Below are positions 8,750 through 17,531 of a DNA stretch of 64,000 nt, one piece after another. This stretch comes from a bacterium (GTDB lineage Bacteria > CSSED10-310 > JAFGSJ01). Made by a program: the position numbers and the translations under genes. The notes beneath the pieces were generated by a model. It did not search any database. It had not been told where the DNA came from and saw only the letters and a program-made list of their open reading frames with translations. Where the stretch lies: NCBI GenBank assembly GCA_016934675.1, contig JAFGSJ010000030.1, positions 1-64,000 on the forward strand, given 5' to 3'. Positions within the stretch are counted from its first letter, which is position 1, and each line of letters starts with the position of its first letter.

Positions 8750-10891
8750 TTACAGTCCCAGTTCACTTTTAACCTGATTGCCCAGGGGAATAAAAATATC
8801 ATCAATCAATTTTCCAACAATGTAACCCATGATCAGATATTTCTGCCATTGAAAAGCCTTCAGACTGAAACTTTCCACGGGTAACATGAGAAAATGAGAT
8901 TGCTTGTTGTCGATCATGGTTTGTAACGAGGTTAAACCTTGCTCGTCCCAAATTGATAGCTGTTTGGAACGTATTGCCTGCATTATTTCATCGTGTGAAT
9001 GATAAAAATGGATCATCGTTTCCAAACCATAGGCGCAGCGATGCAGGTGAAGCATAGTGCCCTCGAGGGCCAGTTCCGGACTATCGGCAGAATCCTCGCG
9101 GATCGGGATCAACAGTTGGGCCAGGATCGAACCTTCCCGATACAGGATCATATCTTCCTTGGGTTCACTTCCAATTGTTTTTTGTTCAAACTGGAGTGTG
9201 AATTTTTTGCCATTCGGTGTGATGGCCTTGGTACTGTTTGGATTAAAGGGATGACCCTTGAGTTGTTGGGTTAGATCGAAACCATACAAGGAATCGATCT
9301 TTTTAACTTTTTTCTGATAACTCAGGCTATCGGTTTCGGTCAGACATCCCAGAATCAGAAGTGAACGTGACAATAAATCGTGTTTGAAGGCACGTGATAT
9401 GAAATACATACGCTTAAGTGCCTCTTTTATCCGCAGTTCTTCCCGCCATCGAAACATATCGAGAAGGGGCGATGTTTTCCGGTCCTTTTCCGAAATACTC
9501 TCAGACAATAACCGGGACAGAAGCGTAAAAACATCGATTTCCGGGATAGTTTCAAGTTCATCCCGTAAAGATTGCACTGTGCTCGTCGGAATTTTTTCGA
9601 GTAAAACATATAAATGTTCTATTAAACGTGTCTTACGGTCCTGTAGATCATTGATTTTAGCAATGATAACATCGTTGGTCACCTGTAAAAGTTTTTCCTG
9701 CTCGGCCTGGGCGATCATTTCCTCGACATTGACCACCAGCAATCGTGTTTCGGCCGTACTTTTTCTGAACTCCTCAGCCAGATCGGTCAAATCGTTCTTG
9801 ATCAAGCTGTACTTCGTGTCCTCAAAAAAATCCTGTTGGGCAATGATTCCCAACCATTTTTTAATGGTGAGTTCCTTGGTCTTCTCACGGGTCGTTTTCT
9901 CGATCTGATCGAAAAATTCATTCTCTTTCTGTTTCATGACAGAAACAAGGATTTTCCGGATAACTGACCGCTTCTTTTGCCAGGGAAATATCTCGACCAG
10001 CCGGTCAATCCGGATTTTCCGTTCGAATGCGGATACCGATCGTATGATTTCCTCGGCCAGATCGTGCTCAAGATATTCAAATACTCTCAGATAGATGATT
10101 TTGATCAGAGGACTCAAATTGTTGATTTGTATTCCCTGGAGAAAACGAATGATAAAATCGTCCGGTTCAAGCTCGAAATCTGCATCGGTCGAATAGATTT
10201 GATGAAGCGACTTGCCCAGCAAACCATGCCCCAAATTCTGTTCGATCCAGCCGAGAAGGTTCTCCATAAAGACTTGTAAAACCGGGAAATTCTGCCGGGT
10301 GATGTGCAGGATTTGAATGGATTCATCCGATAGTTTGCACAAAGTATCAGCACCACTCATCTCTTTATCAACCAGGTCCTTCTTGGGTCCCGCTTCTCCA
10401 CCGATTGGACCTCTTGATACCTCTCCCTGCGTTGGAGAACTGAACGGGGAAGCGGAGGGAGCTTCTTTTATGATTGGGGATGGGGCGACCGAAGCGCGTT
10501 TTATTGATGCTGCTTCGTTCACAATCTGCGACAGCTTTTCGTCTCGTGTTTTATGTATTTCCTGCAGCAATTCAGACGCTGTCAATTCAAGTGTCCGGGC
10601 CTCCTGAATCTTTTCCTGAAGTGTGTGCGGGTCACTCATTCGGCCTCGCGACTCCTCGTGTTTGACTCCAGATGATTGACTCTTGGTGGTTTTTATCGAA
10701 ACCGGCGTTTTCTCGGATTGTGTCTTTTCGGAAACGGGTGGCCTTTTTTTTTGTTTCAGAAGATAATCTTCCTTCAACTGGGCCACCTGATCATTAACGG
10801 GACCACGCCTGAAAAAGATTTCTTTTAACTTTTCCAGAAACGATGTCTTAACCGGTTTTTTGACCGGTTTGTTAGTATCTTGTCTGGTCAT
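8750..10891 (-). CDS. Unknown 713-residue helical cytoplasmic protein
   Basis: I do not recognise this protein. The first 200 or so residues are charged and low-complexity (KKPVKKPVK-like start, runs of K, E, S and T), with a predicted coiled-coil patch around LQEKIQEARTLELTASELL. Residues about 200-713 look like a mostly helical globular region with no membrane segment and no catalytic motif I can name. Around residues 150-175 a Gly/Pro/Ser-rich stretch (SPFSSPTQGEVSRG) looks like a translated GC-rich palindromic repeat inserted in frame. Start set at ATG 10891 because GGTGG lies 7 nt upstream; ATG 10936 is in frame but has no ribosome site. It is the first gene of the minus-strand unit leading to udg and priA, which hints at, but does not prove, a DNA-related role. 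Confidence 0.75.
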   Translation of the reverse strand: MTRQDTNKPVKKPVKTSFLEKLKEIFFRRGPVNDQVAQLKEDYLLKQKKRPPVSEKTQSEKTPVSIKTTKSQSSGVKHEESRGRMSDPHTLQEKIQEARTLELTASELLQEIHKTRDEKLSQIVNEAASIKRASVAPSPIIKEAPSASPFSSPTQGEVSRGPIGGEAGPKKDLVDKEMSGADTLCKLSDESIQILHITRQNFPVLQVFMENLLGWIEQNLGHGLLGKSLHQIYSTDADFELEPDDFIIRFLQGIQINNLSPLIKIIYLRVFEYLEHDLAEEIIRSVSAFERKIRIDRLVEIFPWQKKRSVIRKILVSVMKQKENEFFDQIEKTTREKTKELTIKKWLGIIAQQDFFEDTKYSLIKNDLTDLAEEFRKSTAETRLLVVNVEEMIAQAEQEKLLQVTNDVIIAKINDLQDRKTRLIEHLYVLLEKIPTSTVQSLRDELETIPEIDVFTLLSRLLSESISEKDRKTSPLLDMFRWREELRIKEALKRMYFISRAFKHDLLSRSLLILGCLTETDSLSYQKKVKKIDSLYGFDLTQQLKGHPFNPNSTKAITPNGKKFTLQFEQKTIGSEPKEDMILYREGSILAQLLIPIREDSADSPELALEGTMLHLHRCAYGLETMIHFYHSHDEIMQAIRSKQLSIWDEQGLTSLQTMIDNKQSHFLMLPVESFSLKAFQWQKYLIMGYIVGKLIDDIFIPLGNQVKSELGL

Positions 10892-10982
10892 AATCGGTCC
10901 ACCCGCGCATGTGTCCTCCACGCTCATATATATCAAACAAAAACCATAAAATACAAGCCCAAAAATTTTTATCCTATTATCA

Positions 10983-11014
10983 TTGATGGTTAAGAAAAAA
11001 TTTCGTGCTATAAT
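10983..11014 (+). promoter_or_regulatory. Candidate extended -10 promoter of the TPR membrane protein
   Basis: TGCTATAAT (11006-11014) is an extended -10 element with a perfect TATAAT. A TTGATG sequence (10983-10988) lies 20 bp upstream, a long spacer that an extended -10 can tolerate. It sits in the divergent gap between the unknown minus-strand gene and the TPR gene. Confidence 0.4.
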
Positions 11015-11101
11015 GGGCTTAAAAGAAGCGTGGCCAGACCACAGTTAAGAAAATGTCTCGGGATTACACCGACACTCGACTGAACATGCGTGGATTTGGT
11101 G

Positions 11102-11995
11102 ATGGGTTCACGAATGAGAAATTTCATTTTAAGAAGCGGTTTGATTCTTACTATAATATTGAAATCTGGATTGGGTCAGGCCCAGGTCGACTGCACGAGT
11201 CATGGTGCAATTATGGGCTTTGCTGATCACCTGTACAATCAGGGAGAATACTACCGAGCCATAACCGAATACCAACGGTATTGCTTTCTGTGTGAGAATG
11301 CCGAAACATGTGAGCTGGCCCAATTCCGTATAGGTATGGCCTATTATCACGGCGAACGATATCAAGATGCGTTCGATGAAATGTCCTCCTTTCAGAAACA
11401 CTACCCTGAGAGTCACCTTTTACCCAGTTCTTTTTTTCTCAGTGGTCGCGCCGCCTTGCAATTGAATGATTTTTCTATGGGTCGGAATTATTTCTGCAGG
11501 GTCCTGCAAACAGATAGTTCCCTGGCTTCACGGGCCCAAGTTCAGATTGTCTGGAGTCTCTTACTCGAGCGGAACTGGGAAAAAGCCCGGAAAATGGTCA
11601 AACCTGATCCGCCCTATGACCCGCTTTGGATTCCGGCGTTCTATGATGATCTGGGCTCCAGTCGGGCCATTCCGCATAAGGACCCAATTCTGGCCGCTGT
11701 TCTTTCTGCCGGATTACCGGGATCCGGACATGCTTATTGCCGGCGCTATCGGGACATGATCACGGCTTTCCTGGTTAACAGCGTCCTGATCTGGGGAGCT
11801 CTTACCGCGTTTGATCACGAGGAACAAAGTCTTGGACTGACTTTAAGTTGCGTCGAACTCTTCTTTTATAGTGGGACCATACTCAGTTCATATTCTTCGG
11901 TCCGGAAATTTAATCGGGAACAGGAAAAAAGATGGTTGGACCGGATGCGCGAGAATTATTTCCTGGACGATATCTCGGAATTGCCCCCCCCTTGA
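11102..11995 (+). CDS. Exported TPR protein with a C-terminal membrane hairpin
   Basis: The roughly 297-residue protein starts with a signal-like segment (MRNFILRSGLILTIILK, ending near GQAQ). Then come tetratricopeptide-type units with the pattern seen in BamD/YbgF proteins (ADHLYNQGEYYRAITEY, ELAQFRIGMAYYHGERYQDAFDEM). The C-terminal third begins with AAVLSAGLPGSGHAYC and continues with two hydrophobic helices, a layout like small membrane proteins with a PGxGH/Q...G turn. Starts at GTG 11090, ATG 11102 and ATG 11114 are all in frame and no ribosome site decides between them. The function is unknown; an envelope scaffolding role is a guess from the TPRs. The neighbours (aminopeptidase, DUF202) give no strong hint. 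Confidence 0.75.
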   Translation: MGSRMRNFILRSGLILTIILKSGLGQAQVDCTSHGAIMGFADHLYNQGEYYRAITEYQRYCFLCENAETCELAQFRIGMAYYHGERYQDAFDEMSSFQKHYPESHLLPSSFFLSGRAALQLNDFSMGRNYFCRVLQTDSSLASRAQVQIVWSLLLERNWEKARKMVKPDPPYDPLWIPAFYDDLGSSRAIPHKDPILAAVLSAGLPGSGHAYCRRYRDMITAFLVNSVLIWGALTAFDHEEQSLGLTLSCVELFFYSGTILSSYSSVRKFNREQEKRWLDRMRENYFLDDISELPPP

Positions 11996-12132
11996 TTGAT
12001 CTCGATTGTCCTCCTATATAGACTTGTTCGAAAAATGTGTCTGCTCCAGAGCAGATAATAGTGGTTGACATAACTCACTATAGACCGGGCACATTGATGT
12101 GTGCTCTTGTATTTCAAGAGGAGATAACGGGA

Positions 12133-13683
12133 ATGGTTAATATTGAAGTCAGTAGTTGTACAATTTCTGATATTGATGCTGATGCAGTCCTTGTGGGAAC
12201 ATTCGAGGACACCGATTCACACGAAAGGACCCTGGGTGGGGATGATAAGGAATTTATCAAACTGATCCGCCCCCTGATCGAAGAGAGAGAAATAACCGGA
12301 AAGTTGGGTTCGACCACCCTGATCCACTGCCGGGGCGAAATACGTCCGAAACGTATCCTTTGCATTGGACTGGGACCAAGTAATGAATTGTCGCTCGATC
12401 GTCTACGCGGTATGTCTGCGGTATCGGGTCGTTATTTACGGGACATTCATTGTCAAAATATCGGGATACATCTCGGTTTTTTACCCACAGGTTTCCGCTA
12501 TAAAGACTCGACCACTGCTGCGGTTGAGGGGTTTCTGCTCGGACAGTACCGCTTCACCAAATATCTCAATGAACCGGACCCCGAGGAAATCAGAAAGTTT
12601 GGCATTTATTTCCCGGCCGGCATCGATTTTGATCCGGAGGAGATCAGTCAGGCCATCAGAATGGGCGCAATCATAGCACAATCCACGAACTTGACCCGCA
12701 ACATATGCAATGAGCCGGCCAACGTGGTTACGCCATCGAAGTTCGCCGATATAGCTCTGGACCTGGCCCAGAATTATGGTTTTAAAGTAACGGTTTTGGA
12801 TGAAAGCGAGATCGAACAACTTAAAATGAATATGATCTTGGCCGTCAATGCCGGCAGTGTCGAACCGCCCCGCCTAATTATCCTTGAATATCTCGAGGCC
12901 GGACCCGATGAGCCTGTCCATGGATTACTCGGTAAGGGTGTCACCTTCGACAGCGGCGGCGTCTCGTTGAAAACCCAAACCTCTATCAGCCACATGCACC
13001 TCGATAAGACCGCCGGCGCCGTCGTGCTGGGGACCGCCGTGGCCCTCTCCCTCCTCAAAGCAAAGGTGAATTTTATCGGGGTCATTCCCGCCGTGGAAAA
13101 CATGCTCGACGGGCGGGCCTACAAACCCGGTGATATATTCGAATCCATGTCGGGTAAAACAATAGAGGTGATAAATACCGATGCTGAAGGTCGACTGATT
13201 CTGGCTGATGCTCTGACCTATATGCAGCGAAATCTCGGTCTGCAAAATCTGATCGATTTCGCAACTTTGACCGGTGGCTCAAAGAGAACACTTGGCTCAG
13301 ATATTATCCCTGTCTTTGCAAATGATAACCAGATGTTTGATGCCTTCAGGGAGGCTTGCTGGCATAGTGGTGAAGCCTGTTGGCGCATGCCCCTCTTTCG
13401 TAACTACCGCAAGGGGCTATTCTCACACGTCGCCGAGCTGAAAAACGATGATAATGATACACCCTCGACCATTTTAGGGGCTTTGTTTCTCCAGGAATTC
13501 GTTGAAAAAGATACAAAGTGGATGCATATCGATATTGGCGGTCATGAATTCAGAGAAGAAGAATTCTCCTATCAACCCGTGGGGGCAACAGCCCTGGGCA
13601 TGCGATCCTTGATCCGCTATTTTTTACGTCTGGCCGGTCAAGATACGGGACGAGACCAGGACAATCCCCCCCACCAACCTTGA
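12133..13683 (+). CDS. pepA: Leucyl aminopeptidase (M17, cytosol aminopeptidase)
   Basis: This two-metal cytoplasmic exopeptidase releases N-terminal residues from peptides. The C-terminal catalytic domain is typical: GKGVTFDSGGVSLK (about residue 267) and the family signature NTDAEGRLILADAL (about 349), which together supply metal ligands and the catalytic lysine and arginine. The N-terminal macrodomain-like region is more divergent, as usual. Start moved to ATG 12133 (516 aa) because GAGGAG (12118-12123) lies 9 nt upstream and the 32 codons before it are not protein-like; M17 enzymes are usually about 480-510 residues. The DUF202 gene begins 10 bp downstream, so the two are probably cotranscribed. 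Some PepA proteins also bind DNA; nothing here tests that. Confidence 0.94.
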   Translation: MVNIEVSSCTISDIDADAVLVGTFEDTDSHERTLGGDDKEFIKLIRPLIEEREITGKLGSTTLIHCRGEIRPKRILCIGLGPSNELSLDRLRGMSAVSGRYLRDIHCQNIGIHLGFLPTGFRYKDSTTAAVEGFLLGQYRFTKYLNEPDPEEIRKFGIYFPAGIDFDPEEISQAIRMGAIIAQSTNLTRNICNEPANVVTPSKFADIALDLAQNYGFKVTVLDESEIEQLKMNMILAVNAGSVEPPRLIILEYLEAGPDEPVHGLLGKGVTFDSGGVSLKTQTSISHMHLDKTAGAVVLGTAVALSLLKAKVNFIGVIPAVENMLDGRAYKPGDIFESMSGKTIEVINTDAEGRLILADALTYMQRNLGLQNLIDFATLTGGSKRTLGSDIIPVFANDNQMFDAFREACWHSGEACWRMPLFRNYRKGLFSHVAELKNDDNDTPSTILGALFLQEFVEKDTKWMHIDIGGHEFREEEFSYQPVGATALGMRSLIRYFLRLAGQDTGRDQDNPPHQP

Positions 13684-13693
13684 AGAAAATGAT

Positions 13694-14014
13694 ATGAATG
13701 ACCCGTTCTATTCAAAATATGTCTGCGAAGATTTGATTTTGAGGGATGAACTCGCCATTGACCGGACCCTCCTGGCCAACGAAAGAACCCTTTTGGCCTA
13801 TCTGCGTTCCGGCGTGTCTCTGTTGATCGCGGGTGTATCCATCATCCATTTTGCACAGGTGTATTGGTTCAGCGTCATTGGTTTCGCCTGCCTTCCCTCG
13901 GGGATTATCACCCTTGTCATCGGTGTTTTTCGCTTCATGCGTATTAACAAGTCTCTTGCTCATATCCGAAGAATATCAAAAAAGCGGGTCGCGAAAGAGA
14001 AAACCAGATCGTGA
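13694..14014 (+). CDS. DUF202 (YidH-like) small inner-membrane protein
   Basis: A 106-residue protein with the DUF202 hallmark LANERTLLAYLRSGVSLL (residues 27-44) followed by two to three hydrophobic helices and a basic tail. DUF202 proteins are small inner-membrane proteins of unknown biochemical role, related to E. coli YidH and to a domain of eukaryotic VTC proteins. It begins 10 bp after pepA and about 180 bp before nuoE, so it more likely belongs with pepA than with the complex I genes. Confidence 0.85.
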   Translation: MNDPFYSKYVCEDLILRDELAIDRTLLANERTLLAYLRSGVSLLIAGVSIIHFAQVYWFSVIGFACLPSGIITLVIGVFRFMRINKSLAHIRRISKKRVAKEKTRS

Positions 14015-14022
14015 ACCTTATC

Positions 14023-14040
14023 GACCCCGGGTCTCTTTTT
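14023..14040 (+). terminator. Weak candidate terminator after the DUF202 gene
   Basis: GACCCCGGGTC (14023-14033) can form a short GC stem and is followed by TCTTTTT (14034-14040). The stem is only four base pairs, so this is a weak call supported mainly by its position 9 bp past the DUF202 stop and ahead of the nuo promoter candidate. Confidence 0.3.
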
Positions 14041-14109
14041 GGGCCGAAAAAGTGGGCTGGGCGATACCACAATCCGGGTTTGCCTCGTGCCCTTCGAGAT
14101 CGGTTGTGC

Positions 14110-14139
14110 TTGACAGGCCCAATGCCGTGTGGTAACAAT
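14110..14139 (+). promoter_or_regulatory. Candidate sigma70 promoter of the nuoE-N operon
   Basis: A perfect TTGACA (14110-14115) is followed, 18 bp later, by AACAAT (14134-14139), which matches four of six -10 positions. It lies about 60 bp upstream of the nuoE start. A second TATACT (14173-14178) has no partner -35 box. Confidence 0.4.
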
Positions 14140-14197
14140 TTCGATTACAATCAAGATAATCCAAGATAATTTTATACTGTAGGGCAAGCGAGGAAAC

Positions 14198-14677
14198 ATG
14201 GATTTGAAGCATGTCTTCGAGCAGGTGGATGGTATTCTGACCCGCTATCCTCAAAAGGAAGCAGCCTTGCTGCCCACCCTGCACCTGATCCAGCAGCTCG
14301 AGGGTTATCTGAGCCAGGAATCGATTGCGGCGGTGTCAACTCATCTGAACGTGCCTCTCGTCCGGATAGAGCAAGTGATTTCTTTTTATTCCCTATTTCG
14401 TCGAAAACCTGTTGGGCGCTATCTGGTCCAGCTTTGTACCAATATTTCGTGCTCACTTCTGGGAGCTGACCGCTTATTGGACAGGCTCGAAGCATTATTG
14501 GGTATTAAGGTTGGTCAAACGACACCTGATGGCCTTTTCACCCTGGAAACGGTCGAGTGTCTCGGTTCCTGCGGTACGGCTCCGGTCGTGCAGATCAATG
14601 ATGTCTATTATGAAAACCTGGATGAAGATAGGTTGCAAGCGATTATTACTTCACTGCGAGAGAAGATGAAACCATGA
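14198..14677 (+). CDS. nuoE: NADH-quinone oxidoreductase subunit E (2Fe-2S thioredoxin-like)
   Basis: NuoE carries the N1a 2Fe-2S cluster in the NADH-input module of complex I. The 159-residue protein has the paired cysteine sites CTNISC (near residue 79) and CLGSCGTAP (near 122) within the expected thioredoxin-like fold, after an N-terminal helical part (YFSRYP-like start, LIQQLEGYLSQESI). ATG 14198 follows GAGGAAA. It overlaps nuoJ by 4 bp (ATGA), so it is coupled directly to a membrane subunit; its usual partners NuoF and NuoG are not next to it. NuoE-like proteins also serve NAD-reducing hydrogenases and formate dehydrogenases, but the membership of this operon favours complex I. Confidence 0.92.
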   Translation: MDLKHVFEQVDGILTRYPQKEAALLPTLHLIQQLEGYLSQESIAAVSTHLNVPLVRIEQVISFYSLFRRKPVGRYLVQLCTNISCSLLGADRLLDRLEALLGIKVGQTTPDGLFTLETVECLGSCGTAPVVQINDVYYENLDEDRLQAIITSLREKMKP

Positions 14678-15195
14678 TCTGGATCATTTTTACGGTCCTC
14701 ACTATTGGACTGATTGCCTGCTCTATTCTGGTGATCATTCAGAAAAATCCTCTTCACAGTGCCCTCTTTCTGATTCTGGCCCTGTTATTTCTCGCCGGTT
14801 ATTATCTTCTGCTCAATGCGGAATTTGTGGCCTTCGTTCATATAATTATCTATGCTGGGGCAATTATGGTCTTGTTTCTTTTTGTCATCATGTTACTCGA
14901 TGTCCGCTCTGACGTGGGAACATTTATTGTCGGCACACAGCGGAGAATCATTGCCGTGCTGCTTGGTATGCTGGTTTTTGCCTTTATTGCCCTCATGCTC
15001 CTGCCAGACACGCAAAGTCCAACCCGGGACAATGGGGCTACTCAGGCGATCGTGCTCGAATTGGGTCAGGACAATATCCAGAGGGTCGGTTTCTTGTTGT
15101 ATTCACGCTACCTGGTCCCTTTTGAAATCGCTTCGGTTCTTCTGCTTGTAGCCATGATCGGGGCAGTCGTCCTGGCGAAGAAAGACGCGAATTGA
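14674..15195 (+). CDS. nuoJ: NADH-quinone oxidoreductase subunit J
   Basis: A 173-residue membrane subunit of complex I that links the quinone module to the proton-pumping arm. Five hydrophobic helices are apparent, and the conserved segment EFVAFVHIIIYAGAIMVLFL (near residues 50-69) is the NuoJ/ND6 signature containing the pi-bulge helix. The C-terminal helix holds LLLVAMIGAVVLAKK. It starts inside the nuoE stop and ends about 36 bp before nuoK. The length is close to the 165-185 residues usual for the family. Confidence 0.94.
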   Translation: MIWIIFTVLTIGLIACSILVIIQKNPLHSALFLILALLFLAGYYLLLNAEFVAFVHIIIYAGAIMVLFLFVIMLLDVRSDVGTFIVGTQRRIIAVLLGMLVFAFIALMLLPDTQSPTRDNGATQAIVLELGQDNIQRVGFLLYSRYLVPFEIASVLLLVAMIGAVVLAKKDAN

Positions 15196-15231
15196 ATCAA
15201 ATAACTGTCATATGCTAATGGGGAGGTTGGG

Positions 15232-15534
15232 TTGGTCCCGCTCATGTTTTATATTATCGTGGCCGCATTCCTTTTTTGTGTTGGTGTCACGGGTGTGCTC
15301 ATCAAACGAAACGCCTTGATCATGTTTATGTCGATTGAGATCATGCTGAATGCGGTCAATTTGACGTTTGTAGCCTTTTCTCATTCACTGAAAATAGTGG
15401 ACGGGCAAGTCTTTGTTTTTTTTGTCATGGCAGTTGCCGCGGCTGAAGTCGCTATCGGTTTGGCTATCATCGTTCGGATAGCCCGTATACATGATTCGAT
15501 CAATGTGGATAGATTGAATTTTTTGAAATGGTAA
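15232..15534 (+). CDS. nuoK: NADH-quinone oxidoreductase subunit K
   Basis: A 100-residue, three-helix subunit homologous to ND4L. The middle of the protein reads NALIMFMSIEIMLNAVNLTF and contains the conserved glutamate in helix 2 that takes part in proton transfer; a second acidic residue lies in AAAEVAIGLAI in helix 3. The start is a TTG at 15232: GGGAGG (15221-15226) sits 5 nt ahead of it, whereas the next ATG (15244) would be 17 nt away. It is located between nuoJ and nuoL, in the canonical order. Confidence 0.94.
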   Translation: MVPLMFYIIVAAFLFCVGVTGVLIKRNALIMFMSIEIMLNAVNLTFVAFSHSLKIVDGQVFVFFVMAVAAAEVAIGLAIIVRIARIHDSINVDRLNFLKW

Positions 15535-15550
15535 TTCGGAAGCACGGCTC

Positions 15551-17521
15551 ATGAAGATCGTTCTTGCTTTGATTGTGGTTATCCCATTCCTGGGTTTTAT
15601 CATCAACGGTGTGTTCGGTCGATGGATTACGCGGGACCGATCTGGCCTGATCGCCTGTTCAACCGTTTTGCTTTCGATGTTACTGGGCTTGATGTCAGTG
15701 CTCTTTCTGGCTCAGGAACCGATTGATCAACGTCTTTTCGAAACCAGGTTCTTCGTTTGGATTGAGACAGGGCCGTTACAGGTGGATATCGGTTTTCAAT
15801 ATGATCCGCTTTCGGCAATCATGGTCCTTATCGTAACCGGTGTGGGCTTTTTGATCCATGTCTACTCGATTGGTTATATGGAACATGAACAGTCTTATGC
15901 CCGTTATTTTGCATATATGAATCTCTTCACGTGCGCCATGCTGGTCCTGGTCCTTGCCGATAGTTTTCTACTCATGTTTGTTGGCTGGGAAGGCGTCGGT
16001 CTTTGTTCCTATCTGCTGATAGGTTTCTGGTATACCAAAAAGTCGGCCGCTGATGCGGGCAAAAAAGCATTTATTGTCAATCGGATCGGAGATTGTGGTT
16101 TTATTGTGGGGATTATCGTCATTTGTGCAATCTTTGATTCACTTGATTTCACGGAGGTATTTACTACGCTTTCCGCACACGAGCTCCTTTTACATAAGGA
16201 GTTCCCGTTAGGAATATCGCTGATAACATTGATTTCACTGGCCCTTTTCGTTGGTGCGATTGGAAAGTCTGCCCAGATACCGCTTTATGTTTGGTTGCCG
16301 GATGCCATGGAGGGCCCGACGCCGGTCAGTGCCTTGATTCACGCTGCCACCATGGTCACGGCTGGTGTCTATATGGTTGCCCGCTGCCATGCTCTTTTTC
16401 TGATGTCGGGAACAGCGTTGCAGATCGTGGCCCTGGTCGGCGGCATAACGGCGTTTTGGGCAGCAACCATTGCGGTGATGCAGCATGATATCAAGCGGAT
16501 ACTGGCCTATTCTACGATAAGTCAGCTAGGGTATATGTTCCTGGGTTGTGGCGCGGCAGCGTTCAGTGCCGGAATATTTCATTTAATGACCCACGCTTTT
16601 TTTAAAGCTTTGCTGTTTCTTGGTGCAGGCAGTGTGATTCATGCTCTGTCAGCCGAACAAGACATCCGAAAAATGGGTGGTCTCCGTCATAAATTACCGA
16701 CAACCTACTGGGTGTTCCTGGTTGCAACGCTTGCCATTACAGGCGTTCCGGGGTTCTCGGGTTTCTTCTCGAAAGAGGCAATACTATGGTCTGTCTATAC
16801 GGGGGTCCCGGATCAAGGTCTGAGTGGCTTATTGTGGCTGATCGGGCTCATCAGCGCGGGCATGACTGCTTTGTACATGTTTCGTTTATTCTTTATTACC
16901 TTCAGTGGCAAAACGCGGATTGAAGCTGAATGTTATCATCAGCTTCACGAATCCCCGAACATTATGCTGATACCACTGATTATTCTGGCGTTTTTTGCTT
17001 TTTCCGGTGGTTATCTCGGTCTGCCCGAGCTTTTGGGTGGGCATAATATCTTCCAAAATTTTCTTGAACCCGTTTTCGCCGAAAGTGCTTGGTCTATGGG
17101 TCCAGTTTCGGTTATAAATCACAGTCATGTCATTGAGTCCCTGTTCATGTTGATCACCGTGCTTGTAACCGCTGGTGGTATTGTATTAGCTGCAGTTATG
17201 TATCATTGGAAGACCGATATTCCCGGGAAACTGGCAGATATTTTTCCCGGAATTTACGGACTCGTGCGGAACAAATACTATATTGATGAACTGTACGAGC
17301 GTATCATTATTCTTCCTGTTCGAAGAATTTCAGAACGGTTCCTGTGGAAACTGTGCGATATAACACTTATTGACGGTCTTGTGAACGGTTGTGCTCGTGT
17401 AATCTACAGTACCGGTGCGATTGTTCGTCTCATTACCAATGGTTCCATTCACCGTTATGTCAGCGCCCTGGTCGTTGGTTTCATCGGTTTTCTCATATAT
17501 ATAGTCATCCTGCTTCATTAA
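15551..17521 (+). CDS. nuoL: NADH-quinone oxidoreductase subunit L
   Basis: The 656-residue antiporter-like subunit at the far end of the complex I membrane arm. The sequence has about 14-16 hydrophobic helices. Typical motifs include SIGYMEHEQSYARYFAYMNL, GWEGVGLCSYLLIGFW (near residue 148) with the conserved glutamate, GKSAQIPLYVWLPDAMEGPT with the conserved lysine, ALIHAATMVTAGVYM and SAYSTISQLGYM-like AYSTISQLGYMFLG. The C-terminal part after residue 560 contains the long lateral helix region (KYYIDELYERIIILP). Length matches the family (about 610-660). It begins 16 bp after nuoK. Confidence 0.95.
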   Translation: MKIVLALIVVIPFLGFIINGVFGRWITRDRSGLIACSTVLLSMLLGLMSVLFLAQEPIDQRLFETRFFVWIETGPLQVDIGFQYDPLSAIMVLIVTGVGFLIHVYSIGYMEHEQSYARYFAYMNLFTCAMLVLVLADSFLLMFVGWEGVGLCSYLLIGFWYTKKSAADAGKKAFIVNRIGDCGFIVGIIVICAIFDSLDFTEVFTTLSAHELLLHKEFPLGISLITLISLALFVGAIGKSAQIPLYVWLPDAMEGPTPVSALIHAATMVTAGVYMVARCHALFLMSGTALQIVALVGGITAFWAATIAVMQHDIKRILAYSTISQLGYMFLGCGAAAFSAGIFHLMTHAFFKALLFLGAGSVIHALSAEQDIRKMGGLRHKLPTTYWVFLVATLAITGVPGFSGFFSKEAILWSVYTGVPDQGLSGLLWLIGLISAGMTALYMFRLFFITFSGKTRIEAECYHQLHESPNIMLIPLIILAFFAFSGGYLGLPELLGGHNIFQNFLEPVFAESAWSMGPVSVINHSHVIESLFMLITVLVTAGGIVLAAVMYHWKTDIPGKLADIFPGIYGLVRNKYYIDELYERIIILPVRRISERFLWKLCDITLIDGLVNGCARVIYSTGAIVRLITNGSIHRYVSALVVGFIGFLIYIVILLH

Positions 17522-17531
17522 AGGAAAAGCT

